Shown one piece after another: positions 43,881 through 55,948 of a stretch of DNA of 64,000 bases. The stretch's first letter is position 1, and each line of letters begins with the position of its first letter. Source of the stretch: Drosophila miranda (taxonomy: Eukaryota > Arthropoda > Insecta > Diptera > Drosophilidae). The DNA lies in NCBI RefSeq assembly GCF_003369915.1, contig NC_046675.1, positions 17,360,001 to 17,424,000 of the forward strand, written 5' to 3'. Below the pieces are notes generated by a model that had not been told where the DNA came from, made no database searches, and saw nothing but the letters and a program-made list of their open reading frames with translations. A program made the translations under genes and the position numbers.

Positions 43881-44548
43881 ATGATGAAAAATTATCTTGT
43901 TTTTGGCATCACCTGTCTAATCAGCGTGAGTTCGGGAGTGGACTTTTATCTTTTTTTGTTCTTTATATTATCCGAAACTCCACTTCTCTTCTCTCCTCTT
44001 GGGTGCGGTGTGGTGTACAGGCATCATCGTTTTCCTTCGTGGTGGAGGCGGCCACAATTGGTCGAAATGGTCGTCCACGTCTTACCCTATCGATGACTGC
44101 GCATTCTAGGAGTGCCATCCAATCGATGCGTGAGTTTGCCCTATATATGGGTCCGAAAGGGTTGCAGCCCACACCCGAGGAGTCCTCACGCCAGCGTATG
44201 CTGGACTTTAAGCTTATTCCCCCAGCACAACGCCAAATGTTGGCGGATGACGAAAGCTTGCCCTATGAATTGAGAAGTCAATTACCGGAGTTCCAAGCGA
44301 AACAGAATGCTCGTAATCCACGCGGCATCAAGTGCAGGAGAAGGGCTGCCTTACTACAAGAAAGGAATGTAGAAGGGAATAAGAAGGATGCTGCAGGATC
44401 TGGCAGCTCTGATACAGAGTTTCAGGAGTGTAATGTCTCTGATGAAGATTCTAACGACACTTCAGGAGCGGACGATCCATTGATTGCGATTCAATTTGTA
44501 TTTTCTATGATATCGTTCGCCCCACTAGTCCCACTAGTACTATTGTAA
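43881..44548 (+). CDS. Gene F: predicted small secreted or GPI-anchored protein, shares signal exon with the cluster
   Basis: Not recognised. Exon 1 (43881-43925) encodes M-M-K-N-Y-L-V-F-G-I-T-C-L-I-S, clearly similar to the D/E signal exon. The intron is 95 bp (GTGAGT...TGTACAG), phase 0, and exon 2 is 44021-44548; 190 aa. The body lacks the W-x-D-T-R and C-H-x12-C signatures. It begins with basic and Ser-rich residues, has a charged middle (P-P-A-Q-R-Q-M-L-A-D-D-E-S-L-P-Y-E), then an acidic Ser/Asp stretch. It ends in about 22 hydrophobic residues preceded by D-T-S-G-A-D-D, the layout of a GPI-anchor signal or C-terminal membrane anchor. No canonical AATAAA lies close after the stop. It could be an exon-shuffled or fully diverged family member. 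Confidence 0.7.
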
Positions 44549-47500
44549 TTACTATAAATTCGTTTCGAGTAATTTAGTAATTCAGCAGGGGCTACTGGTG
44601 TTTTCTGTGCAGACGAAAAGTTGCACGTCGCTCACCTTCGTTTCGGGCCGCAAGAACGAAAGAAGTTCTCAAGTGCTGCTGTTGCATTTCTGCTGTCACC
44701 GTTCATTTGCTGTTGCATTTTGCGAAACTGTCACAACCGATGACCCAATTGTGTACTTGGGATTGGGTTGGGGTATCCACATTACAGACACACTCGTGTA
44801 CTGGTTGCAAGGTATGCATGTGTAGAGGGTCTTAGTTTACTGAGTTAGCAAGAAGTGCTGTGCAGTGCAGTGCCGTGCCGTGCCGCCTAAAATGTAGCAA
44901 CAGCAGCGCTTCCATACACATTTGTACATACGAGCGCAGCGATTTTTCATAAATAATTGGAGCAGTTTGCTAGCGTTGCTCACGCTTTTTGGGCAAGGTA
45001 ACAGCAACATTTGGCCAAGGTAAGAACAGCCCTCATAAACAGACAAACAAACCAGCAAAAATTTGGAAAAATTCGGAAAAGAAAATCTTTCACAGAGACA
45101 GGCCTTATCTGAGTGGGGGAGGACAGAGTGAGTCCTGTTGTCGCTGCTGATAAGGAAAAATCAATAGCCGATAAGCGTCCTGGTTATCACAGGAGGACAG
45201 GATTGGTTATCTTTATCTTTGCGTATCTGCGTATCTGCGCAGGGGTGGCAACAATCTTAATTATAACATTTAAATATGTATATCCTGCCCCGGATATCGC
45301 TCTTTGACATTCCCTCTGATAATAAAATCAATAATTTTGTATCGAAGGATCGAAGGAAATCGTCCACTATTCCCCGCTGCATTATCAGCGCATTCTTTGG
45401 GAGGGGGCGTTGACCATGCGGCTTTTCCGTTTGTTATCAGCAGCAAATGGGTATTTATTTAACCATCGAGCAACAACAACCACAACCACAACAACAAAGT
45501 CTGGGACATTGTCCGACAATGACTTCAAAATCCTCCTGGAATGGGCGGAAGACCGCAGCGGCGGCTTATCACCATCGACCCGACGACGGACGCAGAATGG
45601 GGCAGGGCGTAAATAATACACTGCAAAGGCAGTGGCAGGGAGGTAGTTTCCTAGTTTTTCCTAGCTTTGTGGAAAAGCAGGAGAAAAACGTGCGATAGGC
45701 CAAGGGGCAAATAAGAGAAAGAGAACACCAAGAAAAAGAGCTGGAAAAGGCAGAACAGAAAAGAAAAGCAAAACCTTTGGCGCTGGCAAAGTGCATTCGC
45801 CTCGGAAGGGAAGTCACTGCCAGGAGGAGTCGGTTGTCGGTCGTCGGTCGTCGGTCGCCTCTTGGCCTCTTCAGTCGTACAGTGGGATAGTGCCATAGAG
45901 TGCCATGGAGTGCACAAGTGATAAAGAGAGAGAGAGAGAGAGAGGCCGCGTAGAATCCATTAGCAGTCGCATGGAGTTCCCTGCGGGCAGGGGGAGAGCC
46001 AGCAGCAGCAGCAAAAAAGAAAAAAAAAACGAGCATGTGAATGAAAATGGAAATGGGAGCATGTGGAGCTGCAGCCAAGTGGCTGCATCCCGGACTCTCT
46101 TTTTTTCTCCCACTCTTTCTGCGTAAGAAATACAAAGGGTTCAATGCACGATTTCTCTCTCCTCCTTCTGCCCCTGCCTCTGCTACTGCCTCGTCGTCTG
46201 CCTCTGCTTCGTGTCTTGTGTGAGTCTTTGAGTCGTTGCCATGGGAAAATCGCCGCAGGGAAATCCGCTTGGGGCGCATGGGCAAAGCGACTCTCAGCAG
46301 GATCAACCCTCGCCTTCATACAGCTATTCCCCTAATTACATTTAATTAAAAATACAGAATACAAAGCTGATTCTGCTGGTACTCTGCGCCAAAAGGATCG
46401 CCTCCGATGGCCCGGTTGCCTGATAGCCTTAATTGAGGTCGAAAAGCGAATTCAATTTATAATTTCTTTCAATCGAAACAAACACGCGTCAGGCTGCATG
46501 TCGCATCATCATTGGAAATTATGCAGGATCGTGTATGCATAATACATTCGAATGGGGGCAAGATCGATACGAGAACGACTCTGTCTGGAAACGAATGATG
46601 GAAGAGAGAGAAGCCTCAGCGAGAGGATTTCTCTTAATTTCCCTTGACTTTCCGCTACTTGGTTGCACATAACTATCCACAAGATCGTTCCATCTTATTA
46701 GATTAAATTTCTAATTAGAAATAGCAATCGAATTGAGCGTATCCTCGGGCATAGTTCATTGAACGTTGGGCTGGAAAAGTCCCAAAGGCAAACCCAGAGA
46801 AATATCAAAAACCAAACAAAGGCAAACCAAACAATAGACGCAGGCAAATGAAGATAAAAAGAGGCATACAGATGCAGGATAAGAAAAGTCAGCGAGAACA
46901 ATCGAAAGACAGAAGGTCAATGAATAGAAAAGCCGGGGACAATAAAGGACTGATGAAGTCAGCAAAGACTGAGGACGCTTGCCGATCACGTGGACTTGAG
47001 ACAAAAGGATCCCGAGATTCCCGAAATCCTCGTAGATGTGCGTGCTGCGATACGCGTGTGTTCCACGAACAGCAACAGCAGCAACAGCAGGACACGCCCA
47101 CGCACAAGTAATACGATCCCCTAACGATCCTCTACAATCCTATCCTCCTACGAGTCTTTACGAGTTGGTGTTGCTTCTTGGTGTTGAGTAATTTGTGGGC
47201 TGCCTGGCGATAAAAATCTGTTAATCGATGGACAAACATAAACAGCAAGGCAAGGACTCCCAGGAGCGCGGCAGGGGTTGACTTAACCCCTAGAGCGTGA
47301 CAAGGGTGTGGTGGGCGGGGTGTGCTCCGATCGGTAGCAGCCTCCTTCTGGGCGAATGCTGGCGGTGGTCTATTTCCGTCTTTATGTGGGTCCACGCTTC
47401 TTCTCGGGGGTTGCAACGTTGCCTCATTTGGGGGTAAGTTAAGGCTATTTCCGTACTCTTGCCAGTCAATGTGTGGGTTTGTCAATCTTCATTACGATTC

Positions 47501-47861
47501 ACAATTCGAAATGAAATACCCGCAGATCGGTAGAAGTTCCTTGGTGGGACAGGACAACAATTAATTCAAACTTTTCGTGTGATCTTTAATTGATCTGGGC
47601 GGAGGACGGGATGGGACGGGGGACCCTAAATCTCCATAGAAAATCAATTAATTTCCCATCGTCACTCACCTAAAAATATCCACAGAGAGATCTCGATCTC
47701 GATAAATTGGGAAATTCATTCTCCAATTTGGTTTATTTTTATGTAAATCAATCAACCCAAGGAGAGATCCAGTCAGAAAGGCATGAACATTTTTGCTTGA
47801 ACGGAATTCTATTAGAGGCAAATTCCTGTTCCTTTGTCTATCCCACAAATTGCCGATAGAT

Positions 47862-47865
<4 letters not shown>

Positions 47866-47889
<24 letters not shown>
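47866..47889. repeat. (CA)n microsatellite
   Basis: Twelve CA units. Confidence 0.92.
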
Positions 47890-47892
<3 letters not shown>

Positions 47893-48380
47893 TACATATT
47901 TGTATCTATTTTTACTGGGGGGAAAATGCCAGAGAGAGAGCGACCGAGGATTGCCGCCGTCATCGTCATCGTCGCCTCCTCGACGTTGTCATAGCGTACG
48001 CAATTTCCTTCCTGCTTCTGCGGACGTGGACGCGGTGCAGCAAATAGCTGTAATAATAAAACCGACGATTTCTTCCAGCCACAGCCTCAGTCTCAGTCTT
48101 GGTCCCGGTCTCCAGTCCCAGGTCTCAGGTCCCAGGTCCCAGTCCCTGTTTCTGTCTCTGTTTGTGCCGCTGCCGCCGCCTGTTTATGGCCGAAGACTCT
48201 CTGGCCTGGCTGTAGGATGCGACAAGAAAAGCAGGAAAAACTCCTTGGCCGCGGCCACACACAACCATCCACTACACACACAAGCACACAAACACACACT
48301 CACACACTGATCCACAGATACAGGCTGACAGTCGTTGTCCTATCCCACAGCACAGATCGTTGTTGCATCTGTGTGTGTGA

Positions 48381-48404
48381 GCCTGTGCCTGTGCCTGTGC
48401 CTGT
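48381..48404. repeat. (CCTGTG)n hexanucleotide repeat
   Basis: Four units, with similar sequence again near 48790-48812. Confidence 0.85.
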
Positions 48405-49659
48405 TGCCTGCGCCTCTGCCTGGATGCCGATGGGATGGGGATCTCTCAGTTCAATGAACTGCCGTCACCTCTTGGGGCAGCAGCGCCTTGCCTATGCCTT
48501 AGCCTACGCCTATGCCAGCGTCGACAGCGACAGCGACAGCGACTGAGAGTGTGGCAATCCTTTTACTTTGGATCTCTCGCATTGCACCCTTCACTTGATC
48601 TTTACTCTCTCTCTGTCTCTCTATGGATTCGGAATGCTGTTGAATGCCTCGCAGGAGTCCACGCTCTCAAGGGTTTCAATTCCAATTCCGTTTCAGATCT
48701 TCGCCTTGGCTGGGGCTGGGGGCTTTGGGTTTCACTCTTCTTCGAGTGGGGATATGTAAACATCGTCGTCATCATAATCGCAGTCGTTGCCTGTGTGCCT
48801 GTGCCTGTGCCCTGGGCCTGTTCCCTGGGTCTCTCTCCAAGGCTGTGCCTGTGCTGGTGGTGGTGCTACCGCTTGGATTTGAGGGATGGGGACATTTGGT
48901 AGAGACTTGGGGGGTGGGGGGGACGCGTATCCCTTTCCCTGGCTGCTCTTTTTTCCGTTTCGTTGGAATGCGCTGCTTGTTTACTCAAATGTATATTTGA
49001 TCTTCTTCTGGGGTAATTTTTCCTCTATCCCTCCACTCTGTTGTTGGTGTTTCTGTGTTTCTCGAGATTGAGATTCAGAACTGGAGTGCACTTGTGTTTA
49101 TCTGAAAAGGATTTTCAAGGAATCACCCCGCACAGCATATTATGTACTATATATACTATATATGTATGTATTTTTCGCTGATACCATGATATTTCTGTGT
49201 ATGTGGGGGGGATCGTCGTGATGGCATCTACAATTACAGATGTATATTGTGCATTTTTCAGTACAGTTGAGTTTGATTTAATCAACAAAAGATCTGGCAT
49301 GATCAGGTCAAGGCGTAGGCGAAAGAAGCCCCAAAGACTTACGTATTCAAATGAGTATCCACTCAAGACAGGATCAACTAAGGAATTGATACATTTCCAA
49401 AAAACCATCCATACAATACACATCTCTATTCTGCAGACTTTAAGCCTTTCCAACGCATCGTTTCCAACAATTGCTCCCAAAAGGTACAGTCACCACCGGC
49501 AAAGCAAAACGCTCACAAGGATCGTGCAGGGTCCACACCATCACAGACAAAGGGCCAACAAGAGAGGTTCACAAATATCAGGCAAACAAATCACCGAACC
49601 AACAGGCCAGGCCGCCTGCGGATGGGAGATGGGGGCATGAACGGGGACCGGGACCGGCA

Positions 49660-49685
49660 CCGGGTACCGGGTACCGGGTACCGGG
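49660..49685. repeat. (CCGGGTA)n heptanucleotide repeat
   Basis: Three and a half GGTACC-containing units. Confidence 0.85.
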
Positions 49686-51149
49686 ACCTTCATATCCTCC
49701 ATGCACGTACGATCGCTGGGCGATTGGCGATTATTCATGATTTTATGGACTGGGTAGAAGGACATTAAAATTGCTTTTACGCCAACTCATCGAGGCCCAG
49801 AGGATCAAACTGGTTATGTGCTTTGTATGCCACTCACAATCATTCGGGAGTCGGAGAGTCGAAGAGTCAGAGTCACAATCCAGCAGCCAGTCCTCTTTCC
49901 CCAGTCCACACAGTCCCACAGTCCCACAGTCCTCTGGGCAGGCCGCTCCTTTTCGACTTTCGAGTTGGAGGAATCTGGAGAAACCAGTTTTGCTGTGGTA
50001 CTGTAGACGCGCCGCACCGCACCGCACCGCACCGCACTCTTCTACCTGTTGGTCGGATCGGTTCGGATCGGATCCCACTAAAAAAGGGATACTTGTGGGC
50101 AAACAAAGAACAAAGGAATACTCTCCTCGTATCGCATGTTTATCCAAGTGTACGACGAGACGATTATTTGCCTTTTGACGCAATCCTTTCGTCCTCGCCA
50201 CCATCGCTTCTTGACTGGGCTTCCATTTTTCTCATCATTTTCTGTAGCCTTTCCATTCCATTCCTTTGGTTTGTTTTGTGTGTTTCGTTTTGTGTTTATT
50301 TTGGACCTCTGCGTACAGTTTCGAAAGTTATCCAGGGATTGGGCCATGGAATTGGAGCAAGGAAAGGTGCAGAATGTTGTGGCATGACTTTAGGCTCTGG
50401 CAGATATCAATCCAAAGCTGTCCTTGTCCTGATATGGATCCCCGTATCTGTGGCATGTTACAAAAAGGATTGTCGAAAACGCTACCCCCACCCGCCCCGA
50501 AGAGAGACTTTAATTCGCGATCTGCATGTGGAGTACAATGCCTTTTGCGTAATGCAGGAATTTGTCAACGTACGAGTAGTATCTGCTGACGCCGTATCTG
50601 CCGTGATGTGCATATGAATGAGACATTTTCTCTTCATAATTCACATAAAAAGTTCCTCGCGTTTTTTGCTGTCACTCTGTCGCTGAAGAGTGGGCCTGGA
50701 TATGGAGTATGGGGTACGGGTATGGGTATGGGTATGGGACTTGGTATCGGTCGCGGTCCATTCTTGGCCCTGGCCCTCTCAACCTCTCATGGAGCACATG
50801 GAGAAAGGCACTCTGCAGAGTGAACTCTTTTTTTTTCATTTTCTTATTGTTCCTTTTGTTGTTTGCGAGTATTGTTACGGGAAACTGTGTGCGCATGCGC
50901 AAATGCGATCCAAAAGAAGAGCAAAAGAGTAGAAGGAAGGAGTGCAAGAAAATTCAACCCAACCACACACACAGTGTGGCAGGAAAAACAGAGCAAAAGG
51001 CCGCACAGAAAATGTAGGAAAATATTGTGTGAAAATTGTGTCTGTCTGTCTGTCTGGGCGGATAGAAACAAGTTGAATGCCCCACTCACTCATGGTAGGG
51101 TAGAAGAGGAGGTGACGCTCGAGTAATGAAGGGTTTGCTAGGTCGTCGT

Positions 51150-51227
51150 CGTCTCTCTCTCTCTCTCTCTCTCTCTTTGTCACTGTGGCTCCCTCTCTCT
51201 CTCTCTTTTTCTCTCTCTCTCTCTCTG
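51150..51227. repeat. Two (CT)n tracts
   Basis: CT runs at 51150-51177 and 51191-51227 separated by a short unique spacer; potential GAGA-factor type sites on the minus strand. Confidence 0.88.
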
Positions 51228-52621
51228 TCTTTGGTTTTGGGCAAGTGGGGAGGGAGCTTCACCTGCTGGCAGGCCGGGGTTCAGTCGGGGCAGGCCGAGT
51301 TCTCAGGACTGCCGCCTGGGAAAGCACTTTAAATGGTTATTCATGCCCGGCTTAGCTTTTCTTTTTCTCAAAGGAAATTGTCTTTGGCTCTTGATCTGTC
51401 CATTGCGGTTTGGCATGGTTGCTTTTGGCCTGGCTCTGACTCTGACTTTGGCTGCAGGAAGCTGAAACGAAGCTAAACTGAGACTGAGACTGAGATCTAG
51501 GCAACCACAATCATGGGGCTCCGCTGCTCCCCGTATACGTAATTCGTTAGACCAAGAAGGAACTCCGCACACAAACCACATTCACAATCCAACTATCGGC
51601 TTGGACCAGGCAATGTCAGGCATCTGCTGTTTGTTGCACTGTTGCTGTTGCAAATTGCTGAAGGAAACGCACGAGTGCCGCAGGAGAGAGCTGCCGCTTG
51701 CAACAAGAGCAACTAACACAACTACTGCTCTCTTTTGGTTCATTCAACTCCAGAGGCACGAGACACGAGTCGCTTCCAGCTGGGGATACATAGAGGCATA
51801 GATGGATGAATGGACGTATAGATGGATGGATGGTTCTCTCTAGCTGCTTGGCTGACTGCAGTTGGCAGAGCAGCCAAGCTGTTGCTGTTGATGTTGCCAC
51901 ATTCAACTGGGAGGTATGACCACACCACACCACATGCCACACGAGAACCAGAGAGGATGCCCAGGTTGGATGTGCGACTGGCCCCTGGTTTGGCCCGGCC
52001 CAGCCCAACCCAGTCCCCGGCGTGGCTGGGGCTGTGGCTGTGGCTGTGGCTACTACTCAAATTGCCAAAGCCAAAAGCATGTTTTACAAATGGATTTCAT
52101 GTTCAGTGCGTTATGTTTCTTGGAAAGGATTTCTTTGGCCATTTCTTGTCATGGCCATGTCTGGTTCGGGACTGGGGACTGCGACTGAGACTGAGACTGC
52201 TACTGCCACTGCGACTGGGGCCTGTCCCGTCGATCGTCGTCTTGGCTGGCTGGTTATGAAAATAACTGAAAATGAAATGCGACAAAAGTCGTAAACATGA
52301 AGCATTCAAATGCTCCCCAAATGCCGAGTCGTTGACATGCAGATTAAATAAGCTTTTCTCCAGAGAGAGAGAGAGAGAGAGGGATTACGGATTCTTGGGA
52401 ACACATACACACACACAGTCACAGACATTTTTCAGATCCTTACAACTGCAACTGCAATCTCCACCTTGGTGGTCACACTCTCGTCTCGTTGCAATCTCTA
52501 CCATATCCAGGTCAAATGCATGTCAAAGTCATTAAAAACCGAATGAAGAACAGCAGAAGCCGTGTACAATATCTCGACTCCTGGATCTTGGTTTCGGAGA
52601 ACACCAGGAGTGCGTAATAAA

Positions 52622-53002
52622 ATGCAATCAAAAATGACAACAAAAATCATTTCATTTTACTACCTTTCCCACAAACAAAATCGTTCACAAAATGTTTTAT
52701 GTATCAGGAAACTCTGCAAAGGGTTAATGGACAAAGAGACCCGACCCTTTTTGGGGGTTTCGGAGGAAAATGTTTCCAGACCCGATAACGCGATAACATG
52801 CAACACGTACAACACATTTCGAAAGGAAGAGCACAGCCCACCTCCCAGGAAAGGCATTCTACTCGATTCATTGATCTACGAAACTGAGTGCAATGGAAGC
52901 TGTTACTTTAGTTATGGGAAGGAGGTTACTCTTTCGAGAGATGATGTGCTACGCAAATACGATCTTAAAGATGCCACTGAAGGATATGTAGAATATTTTT
53001 AG
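52622..53002 (+). CDS. Candidate orphan ORF, 126 aa
   Basis: Not recognised. From the ATG at 52622 the frame runs to a stop at 53002; it is open further upstream without an ATG. Unlike the low-complexity frames around it, the second half has a balanced composition, including G-I-L-L-D-S-L-I-Y, E-T-E-C-N-G-S-C-Y-F-S-Y-G-K and V-T-L-S-R-D-D-V-L-R-K-Y-D-L. An AATAAA follows at 53037-53042, 35 bases after the stop. A TATCAG at about 52704-52709 could be a splice acceptor, making this the last exon of a split gene. No clear signal peptide. It could be a real small gene, a remnant or chance. Confidence 0.38.
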   Translation: MQSKMTTKIISFYYLSHKQNRSQNVLCIRKLCKGLMDKETRPFLGVSEENVSRPDNAITCNTYNTFRKEEHSPPPRKGILLDSLIYETECNGSCYFSYGKEVTLSRDDVLRKYDLKDATEGYVEYF

Positions 53003-53149
53003 ATAATCCTAAGAATATGATGCAAGTAAATCCTAGAATAAAGCACAGATCCATATGAGTACAGCAAGATGTATGTAGGTGCGGCCTAAGAAAGGATGGA
53101 ATCGAAAAGAAACATATACATATGTATTTGGAAATCGCGATGCACGCTC

Positions 53150-53900
53150 CCACAAAAACTGTTCTCGAAAAATTAAAAGCTAAATCTTAAGGAAACCGAT
53201 TATCTAAATTACAAAATTTTTAAGCTTAGTCCTTTTTTTATAACGTTATTTAAACAATGTTTTTTTTTTTGCTAAGTTGTCTGCAATTTTCATTCAAATA
53301 CATCTGGCCGAGTAGGAAGCAAAAAATAATTAATAATAATTAATTAATAAAAAAAAATTAAAAATCATGCGGAGCTGCAAACAAATTTATACATATCCTA
53401 ACAAATTAAACCAAGACGAATAAAGCCAAAAACAGTTTTTTAATTTAAAAAAAAAGTTTTAGTTTTATACAAATATTTTTCAAAATTAAATTTTTTTCTT
53501 TTTTTCTAATATTGAAATTATAAGAGGATATCCGAAGAGTTATGGATAATTCTAATTATAATAGTTAATAATAATAATTCATAACGTATTATAATAAAAA
53601 AAATTATATTGTATTAAATAATTGTTATAAGTAATTTTATATATCATATTTTTGTCTCCGAAAAATATCTTTAAAAGTTTAAAAATTATTATTTTTTTGT
53701 GATTTTCAAAATTACACTCCCTGGATTTCATATCGTTTTAAAACTTATCGCCTCTGCGATGGCGATAGCTCATGCGATAATTAACATATTTTTTCCAATA
53801 ATTTCGATAGTTAATAATAATTAATCGTTTTAAAACCCCGTTGCAGTTAGCCCTATATTGCCGAAACGTACTGTACACAAAATGGAAGAGAATTGCAATC
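53150..53900. other. Strongly AT-rich noncoding block
   Basis: Long A and T runs and TAATTAATAATAATT-like stretches over about 700 bp, in contrast to the GC-richer flanks. No ORF. Could be an old transposon remnant or a matrix-attachment-like region. Confidence 0.6.
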
Positions 53901-54020
53901 AAAAATTCAAGTCCCGTTTGGCAGGATGGGGATCCACCATACGAGGATCGGTCGAATGACATATATTATTTAGCAAATTGAAAGTATTTCTCCACTTGAA
54001 AGCCTCACATTACAATTAAT

Positions 54021-54063
54021 TCTCTTTCTTTCTCTCTCTCTCTCTCTCTCTATATCTCTCTCT
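54021..54063. repeat. (TC)n microsatellite
   Basis: Nearly continuous TC run with one TATA interruption. Confidence 0.9.
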
Positions 54064-54274
54064 GTCCGTTTGCACCCTCTTGGTCCACGAAGCGAAGCGA
54101 AAGGGATATCTGTGGCGGTTATTGCTGCTTTGAGTTTCTTTATTTTTTCCCCAGTTTCTGGGTTGGGTAGGGCCCCGCGCTGTTGCACACACATTGGAAT
54201 GCAAATCAAAAGTAAAGAAGTGCCAGAGGGGGTGGGGGTAAGGGTAGGGGGCAGAAAGAGGGCGGCAGCCAGGC

Positions 54275-54282
54275 TATAAAAG
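54275..54282 (+). promoter_or_regulatory. Candidate TATA box (TATAAAAG)
   Basis: A consensus TATAAAAG in a GC-rich context (GGCGGCAGCCAGGC upstream). No credible ORF follows, so if active it would drive a noncoding RNA or a 5' UTR exon of an off-window gene. Confidence 0.25.
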
Positions 54283-54682
54283 TATCCTCTGACGCTGGCA
54301 CGAACACACACAAACGCACACAGATACAGAAAGAAGCGAATAAATAACTTCGCTTTGATCCCCCTTTCGTGTGGCATTCATTGCTCAGTGGATGGATACA
54401 CACGGCTGACTCTGTGCCTCTCTGTGACTCTCCAGTGTCGGTGTGTGCCTCCAGTCGCGATCCTCGATCCAGTGATTCCCAGGTTGCCCTTGTCCCTGTT
54501 GTCCCGGCTCCCCATGCTGTGGCATTAGCAGTGACTGCACCCTGTGGCGGCCCAAAGGCAGCACGTCCTCGCTTCGGATAGATGGTCGGTCTGGTCTCCT
54601 GCTCCGCGCTGGGGCTGGTGCTGGTGCTGTGGCTGGTGCCCGTGACTGGGAAGTGCTTGAGATTTCTTATACGAGTATGCAT

Positions 54683-54730
54683 GCCTCTCTGCCTCTGCCT
54701 CTGCCTCTGCCTCCGCCCCTGCCTCTGGAC
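54683..54730. repeat. (CTGCCT)n hexanucleotide repeat
   Basis: Six to seven imperfect units. Confidence 0.85.
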
Positions 54731-55183
54731 TCCCCTGTGTGTGTCGTCGCTGAAGCTCCCCCAGTGTTGTTCTGTGTGGTGTGGTGCCTCCTCTGAGTGG
54801 CTTAAAGTGGCGTAGCAGATAATGAAAGTCAATGTCTGTGCAAGGGTACAGGATATGCTGTTTGTTCGCTCCTCTCCTTTACGTTTGGGTCCCTGTTTCT
54901 GTCTTCTGTCTTCTCTCTTTCTTTTTTTTGTTTTCTTTTCTGCTCTTCTCTTTTTCTGTTTCTTTTTAGGGTAAATATACGAATATCTGTTGCTCAGACA
55001 AAGCCAGCTCTTTGTCTGCCCCTCATTTGGGGAGAAGGGGTGGGGTGCGACGAGGTGGGAGGTAGGCTTGTTTGGCAGCACTGGAAATGGGGCTGCCCTG
55101 TTTCATTTTTCGTTGTAATTTCATCTCACAATCTTTTCTTTTTTCTCCATTTCTCTATAATTACAGACAAATCCTTGGAGATA

Positions 55184-55948
55184 CAGTCGCATCTATCCCT
55201 ACTTTGTACAGTGGCATCTCTCCACGAAATGCTAAAAAAATGTGCAAAAAAGTTAAGTCCCTGTCAGCAACAGTCGGATCCCTTCTCTTTGCAGTCGTAT
55301 CTCTAGCCGAAACAGTCGAATCCTGTCCTATGCATGGGGATCCCTGCTTAATATAGGCGGCCTATACTGCTTTCTACTCCCAGAGAAAAAAGATATTGGA
55401 ATTTTAATATACAATCTACAAATGTATCTATTATATAACAAAGTTTTGGATCGTCTTCCGCTGTTTTACTTAAATTAATATAGGTTGACTTTATTTTCTA
55501 CAAATTTAAAATATAATATTTATTTTAAAGTGTGCTTCCGACATCTTCAAACATTTTTTTAGAATCAAAAGTGAATTCTATTTTCAATTTTTTTATCAAC
55601 TTTCAACTTTTTATTTGAAAACAGAATAATATTATTAACCGAATTTAGATATGGGTGTGTCTTTTTACTGTGCCATTTTTCCCTGAGTGTACATATATAC
55701 AGTAGGATCCCGATCACTGTCCTGTACAGTCGCATCCCCTGGCCGAAACAGTGGGCTCCTTGAGTTATACATACACTGGGAAAGATACAGCCATGGTTTC
55801 GGATTTATATGTAAGTCAGGAATGTACATATGAATAGGTCAAGGACTATTGGAATCCATTTATTGTACCCTTGGGTTCCCTGCGCAAAGTAGTCAGATTC
55901 ATGGGCTGTAGTGTCACAGCCCTGTACACTCGTGTCCCTGCCCAGTCG
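55184..55948 (+). repeat. Spaced CAGTCG(N)ATC motif array
   Basis: CAGTCG or one-mismatch versions start at 55184, 55209, 55271, 55292, 55313, 55700, 55727, 55749 and 55943. They are often followed by NATC(Y)C and preceded by GCCGAAA or TGTA. Three copies are spaced exactly 21 bp; others are 22-27 bp apart. Confidence 0.6.

Larger units (their letters stand above)
44549..52621. other. Noncoding DNA, microsatellite-rich
   Basis: No gene I can support in 8 kb. Open frames are low-complexity and mirrored on both strands. Listed separately are (CA)n at 47866, hexamers at 48381, a (CCGGGTA)n run at 49660 and (CT)n tracts at 51150 and 51191. GATAAG-type motifs are dense near 45110-45190. A plus-strand frame at 49219-49640 has a more protein-like first half but no further support. 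Confidence 0.5.

Noticed and set aside
45569..46306. Minus-strand 245-residue frame
   Set aside because: Ser/Phe/Leu runs from GA/CT tracts; both strands are open, and there is no similarity to anything I recognise.
49823..50617. Plus-strand 264-residue frame
   Set aside because: Overlaps open frames in every other phase across low-complexity DNA; composition is not protein-like.
54206..55081. Minus-strand 291-residue frame
   Set aside because: Built from Arg/Lys/Gln and Pro runs over microsatellites, with no domain, splice context or poly(A) signal.
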